From contig NZ_JAGIBH010000006.1 of NCBI RefSeq assembly GCF_017744445.1, positions 374,071 to 438,070 on the forward strand: 64,000 nt of DNA, read 5' to 3'. The notes under the pieces were generated by a model. That model was not told the origin of the DNA and made no database searches. It was given only the letters and a program-made list of their open reading frames with translations. The DNA is from Caulobacter sp. (GTDB lineage: Bacteria > Pseudomonadota > Alphaproteobacteria > Caulobacterales > Caulobacteraceae). Both the position numbers and the translations under genes were made by a program. Of this stretch, positions 1 through 8,813 are shown piece after piece. Numbering within the stretch: position 1 is the first letter of the stretch; each line of letters begins with the position of its first letter.

Positions 1-1202
1 GGGCCGACCTGATCCGCACCACGCTCTACGTGCTGCTGCCGCTGTCGTTCGTCGTCGCCGTGCTGCTGGTCGCCCTGGGTATCCCGCAGACGCTGGCTGC
101 CGGCGTCACCGCCCACACCCTGGAAGGCGCCGACCAGAAGATCTCGCTGTATGCCGTGGCTTCGCAGGAAGCCATCAAGATGCTGGGCATCAACGGCGGC
201 GGCATCTTCAACGCCAACTCGGCCCACCCGTTCGAGAACCCCACGCCGCTGACCAACCTGATCACGGCCGTCTCGATCAACACCCTAGGCTGGGCCGCCT
301 TCTTCGCCTTCGGCCGCATGGTCCTGGCCAAGAAGGACGTCCACGCCCTGGTCATGGCCGCCTTCGTGCTGCTGTTCGCCGGCGCGGCGGGCGTCTACGC
401 CACCGAGACCCAACCGGCTCCGGCCCAGGTCGCGGCCAAGGTCGACACGACGGTGAACATGGAAGGCAAGGAGGTCCGCTTCGGCGCGCCCGCCACCGCC
501 GCCTGGGTCGCCGCCACGACTGGCGCCTCGAACGGCTCGGTCAACGGCATGCATTCTAGCCTGATGCCCCTGGGCGGCGGCATCGCGATGTTTCTGATGC
601 AGCTGGGCGAGATCCTGCCGGGCGGCATCGGCTCAGGCATCGCCATCATGGTCGTCATGGCCCTTCTGTCGGTGTTCGTCGCCGGCCTGATGGTCGGCCG
701 CACCCCGGAGTATCTGGGCAAGAAGATCGAGGCCCGCGAGATCCAGTTCTCGATCCTGGCAGTTGTGATCATCCCGCTGTCGATGCTGGGCTTCTCGGCG
801 CTGGCCGCCGTGCTGCCCGAGGCGCTGAAGGGCCTGATGCACTCAGGGCCGCACGGCCTGTCGGAGATCCTCTACGCCTATGTCTCGGGCACGGCCAACA
901 ACGGTTCGGCCTTCGCCGGCCTGACCGCCAACGCCCCCTGGTGGGACGTCACCCTAGCGATCGCCATGGCCTGCGGCCGTTTCCTGCCGATCGTGGCCGT
1001 CCTGGCCATCGCCGGCGCCCTGGCCGCCAAGCCCAAGCTGGCTCCGACCGCCGGCACGCTGCCGACTGACGGCGGCCTGTTCGTCGGCCTCCTGATCGGG
1101 GTGATCCTGATCCTGGGCGGCCTGCAATTCTTCCCCGCGATGGCGCTGGGACCGATCGTCGAGCACTTCCAGGTGCTCGGCGCGGTCGCGGCCCTTCGCT
1201 GA
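1..1202 (+). CDS. kdpA: KdpA, K+-translocating subunit of the KdpFABC pump (5' truncated by window edge)
   Basis: This is the potassium-channel-like subunit of the K+-transporting P-type ATPase in the inner membrane. The reading frame is open from base 3, so the N-terminus lies outside the window; about 399 residues of the usual 560 or so are present. Two selectivity-filter-type repeats are visible: [19 protein letters not shown] near the start, and GTANNGSAF about 290 residues into the visible part. Several hydrophobic membrane spans lie between them. The stop is followed after 11 bases by kdpB, so the two are cotranscribed. The operon promoter and any kdpF upstream of kdpA are not visible. 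Family assignment is secure. Confidence 0.97.
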   Translation, partial: ADLIRTTLYVLLPLSFVVAVLLVALGIPQTLAAGVTAHTLEGADQKISLYAVASQEAIKMLGINGGGIFNANSAHPFENPTPLTNLITAVSINTLGWAAFFAFGRMVLAKKDVHALVMAAFVLLFAGAAGVYATETQPAPAQVAAKVDTTVNMEGKEVRFGAPATAAWVAATTGASNGSVNGMHSSLMPLGGGIAMFLMQLGEILPGGIGSGIAIMVVMALLSVFVAGLMVGRTPEYLGKKIEAREIQFSILAVVIIPLSMLGFSALAAVLPEALKGLMHSGPHGLSEILYAYVSGTANNGSAFAGLTANAPWWDVTLAIAMACGRFLPIVAVLAIAGALAAKPKLAPTAGTLPTDGGLFVGLLIGVILILGGLQFFPAMALGPIVEHFQVLGAVAALR

Positions 1203-1213
1203 GTGGTGATCCT

Positions 1214-3250
1214 ATGAGCGCTATAGACATCCGCGCCGGCGGTCTTTCCGGCCCCGTCCTGGCCCGCGCGGCCAAGGACAGCTTCCTCAAGCTCGATCCG
1301 CGCAAGCTGACGGGTAATCCGGTGATCTTCGCCACCTGGATCGTGGCCCTGCTGTCGACCGTCTCGGCGGTCGCGGCGGTCGCCAACCACCAGGCGGCGG
1401 GCTTCGCCATCCAGGTGTCGCTGTGGCTGTGGGCCACGGTGCTGTTCGCCAACCTCGCCGAAAGCGTCGCCGAAGGGCGCGGCAAGGCGGCGGCCGACAG
1501 CCTGCGCGCCACCCGCGTGACGACCAAGGCCAAGCTCATAATTGACCCGACGACGGGCGCCTACGTCCCGACCCCGGCCCATAAGCTGGGCGTCGGCGAG
1601 GTGATCCTGGTCGAGGCCGGCGACGTGATCCCGACCGACGGCGAGATCATCGAGGGCATGGCCAGCGTCAACGAGGCGGCCATCACCGGCGAGAGCGCGC
1701 CCGTGATCCGCGAGAGCGGCGGCGACCGCTCGGCCGTCACCGGCGGCACCACGATCGTCTCCGACTGGCTGAAGGTCCGCGTCACGGCCGAGGCCGGCAA
1801 CACCTTCCTCGACCGCATGATCGCCATGGTCGAGGGCGCGGACCGCCGCAAGACGCCGAACGAGATCGCCCTGGCCGTGCTGCTGGCTGGCCTGACCCTG
1901 ATCTTCCTGATCGCGGTCGTGACCCTGCTGGGTCTGGGTAAGTTCTCGGGCGTCGTGCTGGATCCGTTGGTGCTGGGCGCGCTGTTCATCACGCTTATTC
2001 CAACAACCATTGGCGGACTCCTGTCCGCAGTCGGCATCGCCGGCATGGACCGCCTGCTGAAGGTCAACGTCCTGGCGACCTCGGGCCGGGCCGTGGAAGC
2101 CGCTGGCGATGTCGACACCCTGCTGCTGGACAAGACCGGCACCATCACCTTCGGCAACCGCATGGCCATCGAAGTGATCCCAGCCCCGGGCGTGCGTCCG
2201 GAAGCGGCGATGCGCGCGGCCCTGATGGCCTCGCTGGCCGACGAGACCCCGGAAGGCCGTTCGATCATCGAACTGGCGCGTAACCAGGGCCTGACCGTCG
2301 AGCAACCTGCCGGCGCCACGGCGATCCCGTTCACCGCCCAGACCCGCCAGTCGGGCCTGGACCACGAAGGCCGCAGCTGGCGCAAGGGCGCGGTGGACGC
2401 CGTCTACCGCTCGCTGGCCCTGGAGCCCAAGGCCGTCGCGGCCGAACTGACCGGCGCCGTGGACCGTATCGCCCGTTCAGGCGGCACGCCGCTGGCCGTC
2501 AGCGAGGACGGCGTCCTGGTCGGCGTCATCCACCTGAAGGACGTGGTGAAGCCGGGCGTGAAGGAGCGCTTCGCCGACCTGCGTCGCATGGGTCTGCGCA
2601 CGGTGATGATCACCGGCGACAACCCGGTGACCGCCGCCGCCATCGCTTCGGAAGCCGGCGTCGACGACTTCCTGGCGGAGGCCACGCCTGAGGACAAGCT
2701 GCGCTTGATCCGGGAAGAGCAGGGCAAGGGCCGCCTGGTGGCCATGTGCGGCGATGGCGCCAATGACGCGCCCGCGCTGGCCCAGGCCGATGTCGGGGTG
2801 GCCATGCAGACCGGCGCTCAGGCCGCTCGCGAGGCCGGCAACATGGTCGACCTGGACAGCGACCCGACCAAGGTCATTGAGATCGTCGAGGTCGGCAAGC
2901 AGATGCTGATCACCCGCGGCGCCCTGACGACCTTCTCGATCGCCAACGACGTGGCCAAGTACTTCGCCATCATCCCGGCGATGTTCGTGGTCTCGCTGCC
3001 GGCCCTGGGCGCGCTGAACGTCATGCACCTGCACAGCCCGCAGAGCGCGATCCTGTCGGCGGTGATCTTCAACGCCCTGGTGATCGTCGCCCTGATCCCG
3101 CTGGCCCTGAAGGGCGTGAAGTACCGCGCCATCGGCGCCGGCAAGCTGCTGTCGCGCAACCTGACCCTCTACGGCATCGGCGGCCTGCTGGCTCCGTTCG
3201 TGGGCATCAAGCTGATCGACATGATCGTCTCGGCCTTGGGGCTGGCCTGA
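1214..3250 (+). CDS. kdpB: KdpB, catalytic P-type ATPase subunit of the K+ pump
   Basis: The 678-residue protein hydrolyses ATP to drive K+ uptake through KdpA, close to the family's usual length of about 680. Visible motifs are the actuator TGES at residues 158-161, the phosphorylation motif DKTGT with the acceptor Asp306, and the hinge motif GDGANDAP at 513-520. The membrane segment [19 protein letters not shown] (about 261-279) is typical of KdpB. It starts 11 bases after kdpA, and its TGA overlaps the ATG of a 30-codon reading frame, which indicates translational coupling. Nothing is degenerate. Confidence 0.98.
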   Translation: MSAIDIRAGGLSGPVLARAAKDSFLKLDPRKLTGNPVIFATWIVALLSTVSAVAAVANHQAAGFAIQVSLWLWATVLFANLAESVAEGRGKAAADSLRATRVTTKAKLIIDPTTGAYVPTPAHKLGVGEVILVEAGDVIPTDGEIIEGMASVNEAAITGESAPVIRESGGDRSAVTGGTTIVSDWLKVRVTAEAGNTFLDRMIAMVEGADRRKTPNEIALAVLLAGLTLIFLIAVVTLLGLGKFSGVVLDPLVLGALFITLIPTTIGGLLSAVGIAGMDRLLKVNVLATSGRAVEAAGDVDTLLLDKTGTITFGNRMAIEVIPAPGVRPEAAMRAALMASLADETPEGRSIIELARNQGLTVEQPAGATAIPFTAQTRQSGLDHEGRSWRKGAVDAVYRSLALEPKAVAAELTGAVDRIARSGGTPLAVSEDGVLVGVIHLKDVVKPGVKERFADLRRMGLRTVMITGDNPVTAAAIASEAGVDDFLAEATPEDKLRLIREEQGKGRLVAMCGDGANDAPALAQADVGVAMQTGAQAAREAGNMVDLDSDPTKVIEIVEVGKQMLITRGALTTFSIANDVAKYFAIIPAMFVVSLPALGALNVMHLHSPQSAILSAVIFNALVIVALIPLALKGVKYRAIGAGKLLSRNLTLYGIGGLLAPFVGIKLIDMIVSALGLA

Positions 3251-3342
3251 TGCTCCGCCCGATCGTCCGAGATTTCACATTCGGTCTGGTGGCGATCGGG
3301 CTCGTCTTCCTGGCGGCCTATTCCGCCGAACTCTTCTTCTGA
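3250..3342 (+). CDS. Single-span membrane micro-protein inside the kdp operon (30 aa)
   Basis: The ATG overlaps the kdpB stop (TGATG), and the frame encodes 30 residues: a short polar, basic N-terminus (MLRPIVRDF), one hydrophobic segment (GLVAIGLVFLAAY) and the end SAELFF. It fits exactly between kdpB and the porin gene, leaving 10 bases to the next ATG. By size and single membrane span it resembles KdpF, the roughly 29-residue stabilising peptide of the pump, but KdpF is normally encoded upstream of kdpA and sequence similarity is weak. It may be a relocated KdpF-like subunit or an unrelated small membrane protein. The start overlap and the operon position are the main evidence that it is real. 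Confidence 0.6.
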   Translation: MLRPIVRDFTFGLVAIGLVFLAAYSAELFF

Positions 3343-3352
3343 AAGACCTCCA

Positions 3353-4033
3353 ATGACTTCCCGCATTTTCGCCGTCGTCTCGGTTCTGGCTCTGTCGGCT
3401 GGCGTCGCCCAGGCCCAAGAGGGGCCGAAGCTGAGCTACAATCTCGGCGTCGCCTCGGACTACGTGTTCCGCGGCGTCTCGCAGACCCAGGAAGACCCGC
3501 AGCTGTTCGGCGGCGTCGACCTCTCCGCCGGCAAGGTCTACGCCGGGACCTGGGCCTCGAACGTCGACTTCGGCGACAAGACCGACGCCGAGATCGACCT
3601 CTATGCCGGCTATAAGCCGACCCTGGGCGCGGCCTCGCTGGACCTCGGCGTGATCTATTACGGCTATGTCGGCGCGCCGAAGGGCGCCGACTACGGCAAT
3701 GTCGAGTTCAAAGCCGCTGGCTCGGTTCCGGCCGGCAAGGGCGCCCTTGGCGCAGCCGTGTTCTACAGCCCCGACAGCTTCGGCGCCGCCGACGAGGCCG
3801 TCTACTACGAGCTGAACGGCAGCTATCCGATCGCCGCGAAGTGGTCGGTTTCGGGCGCCATCGGCCGTCAGACCTATGAAGGCTCGGGCGACTATACGAC
3901 CTGGAACGTCGGTGCCGCCTACGCCCTGACCGACAAGCTGTCGCTCGACCTGCGCTACCACGACACCGACGAACACGGCTTCGGCAAGGTCTACGGCGCG
4001 CGCGCCGTGGCGTCGCTGAAGGCGGTGTTCTAA
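3353..4033 (+). CDS. TorF-type putative outer-membrane porin within the kdp operon
   Basis: The 226-residue protein has a signal peptide (first 21 or so residues, cleavage after AQA), then the motif SYNLGVASDYVFRGVSQT, which marks the TorF/gcw_chp family of small beta-barrel proteins. Alternating aromatic strands follow, and the chain ends in Phe (SLKAVF), as expected for outer-membrane barrels. It lies between kdpB and kdpC in the same direction, with 10 bases before and 18 bases after, so it must be cotranscribed with the pump. The inferred role is to let K+ or a counter-solute cross the outer membrane when the pump is induced. The family is clear; the transported solute is not known. Confidence 0.85.
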   Translation: MTSRIFAVVSVLALSAGVAQAQEGPKLSYNLGVASDYVFRGVSQTQEDPQLFGGVDLSAGKVYAGTWASNVDFGDKTDAEIDLYAGYKPTLGAASLDLGVIYYGYVGAPKGADYGNVEFKAAGSVPAGKGALGAAVFYSPDSFGAADEAVYYELNGSYPIAAKWSVSGAIGRQTYEGSGDYTTWNVGAAYALTDKLSLDLRYHDTDEHGFGKVYGARAVASLKAVF

Positions 4034-4051
4034 ATAAGGGAGCACAAAGCC

Positions 4052-4630
4052 ATGCTTTCACATCTCCGTCCCGCTCTGGTCTCGATGGGCCTGTTCACCG
4101 CGCTGCTGGGCGTGGCCTATCCGCTGGCCGTCACCGGCGTCGCCCAGGCGGCGTTCCCGGCCCAGGCCGGCGGCAGCCTGGTCCGCGACGAGGCCGGCAA
4201 GGTCGTCGGCTCGGCCCTGATCGGCCAGGTCTTCGCCGCGCCGGAATACTTCCACGGCCGCCCGTCGGCCGCGGGCAACGGCTATGACGCTTCGGCTTCG
4301 AGTGGCTCGAACATGGGCCCGCTGAACGAGAAGCTGATCGAACGCGAGAAGACCGACGCCGTCAGCCTGCGCGCCGAGAACCCCGGCGCGGTCATCCCGG
4401 CCGACGCTGTGACCACCTCGGCCTCGGGCCTGGATCCGGACATCACGCCGGCCAACGCCCGCTTCCAGGCGCCGCGCATCGCCAAGGCGCGCGGCGTGCC
4501 TGAGAAGGCCGTGCTGGCCACGATCGACCAGCATCTCGACCAGCCGCTGCTGGGCTTCATCGGTCAGTCGCGCGTCAATGTGCTGGCGCTGAACCGGGCG
4601 CTGGACGCTCGTTTCCAGAAAGGCGGATAG
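4052..4630 (+). CDS. kdpC: KdpC, accessory subunit of the K+ pump
   Basis: The 192-residue protein has one N-terminal membrane span (residues 8-30) followed by a soluble domain on the outer face. Family motifs present are GSALIGQ, YFHGRPSA, NGYDASASSGSN and, near the end, LDQPLLGFIGQSRVNVLALN. KdpC supports nucleotide binding and assembly of the KdpFABC complex. It is separated from kdpB by the micro-ORF and the porin gene, a rearrangement of the usual kdpABC order. Its stop codon abuts the TTG start of kdpD. Confidence 0.97.
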   Translation: MLSHLRPALVSMGLFTALLGVAYPLAVTGVAQAAFPAQAGGSLVRDEAGKVVGSALIGQVFAAPEYFHGRPSAAGNGYDASASSGSNMGPLNEKLIEREKTDAVSLRAENPGAVIPADAVTTSASGLDPDITPANARFQAPRIAKARGVPEKAVLATIDQHLDQPLLGFIGQSRVNVLALNRALDARFQKGG

Positions 4631-7309
4631 TTGCCGGTCGACGAACCAAATCGTCCCGACCCAGAGGCGCTCCTGGCCGCCGCCAACAAGGCGCGCCGGG
4701 GGCGCCTCAAGGTGTTTCTGGGCATGGCCCCCGGCGTGGGCAAGACCTACGAGATGCTGCGCGCCGCGCGGCGTCGCAAGGCCGAGGGCGTCGACGTCCT
4801 GATCGGCGTGGTCGAGACCCACGGCCGGCGCGAGACCGAAAGCCTGCTGCGCGGCATGGAGGTCCTGCCGCGCAAGCCGATCGAGCATCGCGGCCGCGTC
4901 CAGATGGAGTTCGACATCGACGCGGCCCTGGCGCGCAAGCCCAAGATCCTGCTGGTCGACGAATACGCCCACTCCAACGCCATCGGCTCGCGTCACCCCA
5001 AGCGCTGGCAGGACGTCGAGGAACTGCTGGCCGCTGGCGTCGATGTCTGGACCACCCTGAACGTCCAGCACCTGGAAAGCCTGGTCGACGTCGTCCAGCG
5101 CATCACCGGCGTGCGCCAGCGGGAGACCGTGCCCGACAGCGCCCTGTCGCGCGCCGACGCCATCGAGCTGGTCGACATCACGCCCGAGGAACTGCGCGAG
5201 CGGATGGCCGCCGGCAAGGTCTATGTGCCGGAGACCGCGCGCCTGGCCTCGGAGAACTTCTTCAAGGTCGAGAACCTGACGGCTTTGCGCGAGCTGGCCC
5301 TGCGCCGGGCGGCCCAGACCGTCGACGACCAGCTGGTCGCGGCCATGCGCGAAAAGGGCGTTGAGGGGCCCTGGGCGGCGGGTGAGCGGATTCTCGTTCT
5401 GGTCAGCGGCGACGCCATGGCCGGCGCGCTGGTGCGGGCAGGGCGGCGGCTGTCGGACATGATGATGGACGCGCCGTGGATCGTCGCCCACGTCGAGCGC
5501 ACCGATCGGCCGGCGGCCGGGGAGGGCAGCGCGGCGCGTCTGCGCGAGGCCTATCGCCTGGCCGAGCAGTTGGGCGGAACGACCGTGGCCCTGACCGGCG
5601 GCGACATCGTCGCGACGGTGATGGCCTATGCCCGGCGCGGCAATGTCACCCAGATCGTCATCGGCAAGTCGCTCGAGAGCCGCTGGCGCGAGATCCTCGG
5701 CCGTTCTTTAGCCGCCGCCCTGCTGCGGGAAGCGCGCGGCGTGGCGGTGCACGTCGTCACCGACGCCGCCCATGAGCGCGAGCCCAAGCCGGCGCGGCCG
5801 CTCAGCCTGGGCCCATGGCAAGGCTATGTCGTCGGCGCGCTGTTCGTGGCCGCCGCGACCCTGACCGCCTGGGGCCTGGACGTGGCCTTCGACCGCGTCG
5901 ATCTGGGGATGATCTTTCTGGCCGCCGTGCTCGCGGCGGGGGTGCTGCATGGCCTGAGACCCGCCCTGGCGGCGGCGACCGTGGCCTTCTTCGTCTACAA
6001 CTATCTCTTCCTGGCCCCGCGCTACAGCCTGGCGATCGGGGCGCCGACGGACTTCATCACGCTGGTGGTGTTCTGGGCGGTGGCCATGGCCTCCGGCGGC
6101 CTGGCGGGCCGGGTGCGCGACCAGGCGATGGGCTCGCAGCGCCGCGCCGCCGCTGTCGCCACCCTACTGGCCGCCAGCCGCACGCTTTCAGCGGCCACGG
6201 GCAAGGATGCTGTCGCGCGCGCCTTGGCCGAACAAGTCGCGGCGGCGGCTGGCGGTCGCTCGCTAGTTCTCCTGCCCCAAGGCGAGGAAATCGCGCCGGC
6301 CGCCGGCTCGCCCAGCCTGGAGCCGCTGGATGCTGCCCAGATGGCCGCCGCGCGCTGGGCCTGGGAGAAGGGCGAGGCGGCCGGGTTCGGCACCGGCACC
6401 CTGCCTCAGGCCCGCTGGACCTTCTGGCCGCTGGAGGGCGTGCGCGCCCGCACCGGTGTGGCCGGAATTGAGGCCGGCGCCGCGCCGCCCGGCTCGGACC
6501 TGGAGCGCTTGGTCCTGGCTCTGCTGGAGCAGGGCGCCGTGGCGTTGGAACGCTCGCAGCTTGCTTCCGAGGCGCTGGAGACCGAGACCCTGCGCCGCGC
6601 CGACCGTTTCCGCTCGGCGCTGATGAACTCGGTCAGCCACGACCTGCGTACGCCGCTGTCGACGGTGCTGGGCGCCTCGACCACGCTGCTGGACTATGGC
6701 GACAAGATGCAGAAAGCCGTGCGCCACGACCTCCTGCTCAGCATCCGCGAGGAGGCCGAGCGTCTCAGCCGCTATGTCGCCAACCTCTTGGACATGACCC
6801 GGCTGGAGGGCGGCGGCCTGAAGCTGCGCAGCGACTGGACCGACGTCCGCGATGTGCTGAACGCCGCCGCCGAGCGCGTCACCCGCCGGCTGGGCGAGCG
6901 GATGCTGGCGCGCGACTACCCGCCGACCCTGACCCTCGTCCAGGCCGATGCGAGCCTGCTCGAGCAAGTCGTTGTGAACATTCTGGAAAACGCCATCACC
7001 TACAGCGGCGACGGCAGCCGGATCGAGCTGGCGGTCTATGAGGATCGCGGCAATGTCGTGATCAGCGTCGAGGACGAGGGCAGGGGCGTTCCGCCGGCCG
7101 AGCTGGAGCGGATCTTCGACAAGTTCCGCCGCATGGAGGAGCCCAGCGACCGCCACCAGGGCGCGGGACTGGGCCTGGCCATCGCCAAGGGTTTCGTCGA
7201 CGCCATGGGCGGCCGGATCGCCGCCGCCAGCCCGATCCACGACGGACGCGGCACGCGCATGCTGATCAGCCTGCCCAAGGCGATCGCCACGCCGCGTGAT
7301 CTGTTATGA
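4631..7309 (+). CDS. kdpD: KdpD, osmosensing/K+ sensor histidine kinase
   Basis: The 892-residue inner-membrane sensor controls kdp transcription through KdpE. Domains in order: KdpD N-terminal domain with Walker A GMAPGVGKT (31-39) and LVDEYAHSN; a universal-stress-like domain (about 250-370); four membrane spans of the DUF4118 type (about 390-500); a GAF-like linker; then the kinase core with H-box SVSHDLRTPLS (His670) and the ATP lid GAGLGLAIAKG. The start is a TTG directly after the kdpC stop, chosen because the N-terminal domain needs this region. The stop overlaps kdpE (ATGA). Confidence 0.96.
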   Translation: MPVDEPNRPDPEALLAAANKARRGRLKVFLGMAPGVGKTYEMLRAARRRKAEGVDVLIGVVETHGRRETESLLRGMEVLPRKPIEHRGRVQMEFDIDAALARKPKILLVDEYAHSNAIGSRHPKRWQDVEELLAAGVDVWTTLNVQHLESLVDVVQRITGVRQRETVPDSALSRADAIELVDITPEELRERMAAGKVYVPETARLASENFFKVENLTALRELALRRAAQTVDDQLVAAMREKGVEGPWAAGERILVLVSGDAMAGALVRAGRRLSDMMMDAPWIVAHVERTDRPAAGEGSAARLREAYRLAEQLGGTTVALTGGDIVATVMAYARRGNVTQIVIGKSLESRWREILGRSLAAALLREARGVAVHVVTDAAHEREPKPARPLSLGPWQGYVVGALFVAAATLTAWGLDVAFDRVDLGMIFLAAVLAAGVLHGLRPALAAATVAFFVYNYLFLAPRYSLAIGAPTDFITLVVFWAVAMASGGLAGRVRDQAMGSQRRAAAVATLLAASRTLSAATGKDAVARALAEQVAAAAGGRSLVLLPQGEEIAPAAGSPSLEPLDAAQMAAARWAWEKGEAAGFGTGTLPQARWTFWPLEGVRARTGVAGIEAGAAPPGSDLERLVLALLEQGAVALERSQLASEALETETLRRADRFRSALMNSVSHDLRTPLSTVLGASTTLLDYGDKMQKAVRHDLLLSIREEAERLSRYVANLLDMTRLEGGGLKLRSDWTDVRDVLNAAAERVTRRLGERMLARDYPPTLTLVQADASLLEQVVVNILENAITYSGDGSRIELAVYEDRGNVVISVEDEGRGVPPAELERIFDKFRRMEEPSDRHQGAGLGLAIAKGFVDAMGGRIAAASPIHDGRGTRMLISLPKAIATPRDLL

Positions 7310-8019
7310 GCGTCTCCATGAACGCCGACCGCCAACGTATTCTCGTCATCGACGACGAACCGCAGATCCACCGGTTCCTGGGGCCGGCCCTGGACGCCGC
7401 CGGCTACGAGCCGCTGCGCGCTGACAGCGGCCAGGAGGGCCTGCGCGGCATCGCCCTGTGGTCGCCGGACGCCGTGGTGCTGGACCTCGGTCTGCCCGAC
7501 ATGGACGGCAAGGACGTGCTGGAAAAGGCCCGCGCCTTCTACGAGGGGCCCATCCTGATCCTGTCGGCCCGCGACCGCGAGATCGAGAAAATCGAGGCCC
7601 TGGATCGCGGGGCCAACGACTATGTCGAAAAGCCCTTCGGCGTCGGCGAGCTGCTGGCCCGCCTCCGCGCCGCCTTGCGTCAGACCGGCCGCGCTCAGGC
7701 GCCCAGTGGCCCGATCCGAGCGGGTGAAGTCGAGATCGACCTGGAGAAGCGCCGCGTCACCCGCGCCGGCGAGGCCGTGAAGCTGTCGCCGCGCGAATAC
7801 GACGTCCTGACCCGCCTGGCCCTGGGCCACGGCAAGGTGCTGACCCACAAGGAGCTGCTGACGGCGGTGTGGGGCCCAGCGCACGCCCAGGACACCCAGT
7901 ATCTGCGGGTCTTCATCGGCCAGCTGCGCCAGAAGCTGGAGGCCGATCCGGCCACGCCCAGGATGCTGCAGACCGAGCCCGGCATTGGCTATCGTTTCGT
8001 CGGCGACGACGAGGCTTAA
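7306..8019 (+). CDS. kdpE: KdpE, OmpR-family response regulator of the kdp operon
   Basis: The 237-residue protein has an N-terminal receiver domain (acid pocket DDE at about 16-18, phospho-acceptor Asp60 in VLDLGLPDMDG, Lys in YVEKPF) and a C-terminal winged-helix DNA-binding domain (LSPREYDVLTRLA onward). It is phosphorylated by KdpD and activates kdpABC when K+ is scarce. The ATG overlaps the kdpD stop; a second in-frame ATG lies four codons later. The TAA overlaps by 4 nt the stop of the convergent IclR gene, so no terminator separates the two. Confidence 0.96.
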   Translation: MSVSMNADRQRILVIDDEPQIHRFLGPALDAAGYEPLRADSGQEGLRGIALWSPDAVVLDLGLPDMDGKDVLEKARAFYEGPILILSARDREIEKIEALDRGANDYVEKPFGVGELLARLRAALRQTGRAQAPSGPIRAGEVEIDLEKRRVTRAGEAVKLSPREYDVLTRLALGHGKVLTHKELLTAVWGPAHAQDTQYLRVFIGQLRQKLEADPATPRMLQTEPGIGYRFVGDDEA

Positions 8020-8747
8020 GGCGTCCAGCCCAGGCGTCGGCTGACCGCGGTCGCGGCCTCGGCGACCTGGCGTCCGGCGGCATCCATCTGGTCGGCGGAC
8101 ATGTACTGCTGGGCGCTGGACAGGCTGAGCGCGGCGATGATCTCGCCGCTGGCGTCGCGGACGGGCGCGGCCACGCAGCAGATACGCTCGCCATCCTCGC
8201 CGATGTGGCGGGAGAAACCCTCTGCGATCAGAGTGTCCTGGCTCTCGGCCGGAAAGCTGGCGCGCCAGACGGCCGACGGGGCGTCCATCAGCAAGGCCCG
8301 CCCCAGGGCCGTGGCGTCGACGCGGTTACGGTCGCCCAGCTGGTGACGAACGGCCAGCAGGCGTCGGCTAGGCGCGCGGCCGACATAGACGATGTGCTCG
8401 CCGTCGCGGATGGCCAGGTTCGTCGCGTCGCCGGTCTCCAGACTCAGCGCGTCCAGCGACGGCTGAGCGATGGCGATCAGATCGGCGCTCTCGTGCGCCA
8501 TGGCGCCCAGGGTGAGGATGCGAGGGCCGAGCTGATAGCCCTTGCGCGGGTCGTGCCGTAGCAGGCCCCGATCGACCAGCGCCGAGGCCAGGCGGTAGGC
8601 GGTGCTGCGCGTCAGGCCGAGGCGGGTGGTGATGTCGACCAGGCTGATCGGGCCGGTGCTGACGGCGTCCAGGATATCCAGCGCGCGCATCAGCGAGCGG
8701 CTGACATCCGTCCGTTCACCCAGAGGGATCGACGGTGACAGGGTCAT
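8016..8747 (-). CDS. IclR-family transcriptional regulator (copy 1)
   Basis: The 243-residue protein has an N-terminal winged helix (about residues 18-78, including LTRSTAYRLASALVDRGLL) and a C-terminal IclR effector domain (LDALSLETGDATNLAIRDG, CVAAPVRDASGEIIAALSLS). It lies 66 bases downstream of the large TBDR gene on the same strand and probably regulates uptake or catabolism of the TBDR's substrate. It is clearly paralogous to the IclR gene at 14448-15182; the two share long identical stretches such as HDPRKGY and VRHQ(L/V)GDRNR. The effector is unknown. Confidence 0.92.
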   Translation of the reverse strand: MTLSPSIPLGERTDVSRSLMRALDILDAVSTGPISLVDITTRLGLTRSTAYRLASALVDRGLLRHDPRKGYQLGPRILTLGAMAHESADLIAIAQPSLDALSLETGDATNLAIRDGEHIVYVGRAPSRRLLAVRHQLGDRNRVDATALGRALLMDAPSAVWRASFPAESQDTLIAEGFSRHIGEDGERICCVAAPVRDASGEIIAALSLSSAQQYMSADQMDAAGRQVAEAATAVSRRLGWTP

Positions 8748-8768
8748 CTGAATGATCTTGCGCGGACG

Positions 8769-8806
8769 GGACGCTCGCCTTCCCGGGCTGGGGAGGGCGA
8801 GCGTCC
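8769..8806 (-). terminator. Long hairpin between TBDR 1 and IclR copy 1
   Basis: Two arms, GGACGCTCGCC and GGCGAGCGTCC, pair perfectly over 11 bp, with further near-pairing inside (TTCCC against GGGGA). The hairpin lies in the 66-base gap between the TBDR stop and the IclR start. In the minus-strand reading no T-run follows, so it is more likely an mRNA-stabilising or attenuating structure, or a Rho-assisted 3' end, than a classical intrinsic terminator. Confidence 0.45.
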
Positions 8807-8813
8807 TTGACCA

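Noticed and set aside
3250..3342. Firm assignment of the micro-ORF as KdpF
   Set aside because: Only length and single-span character agree; the position differs from canonical kdpF and the sequence similarity is too weak for naming.
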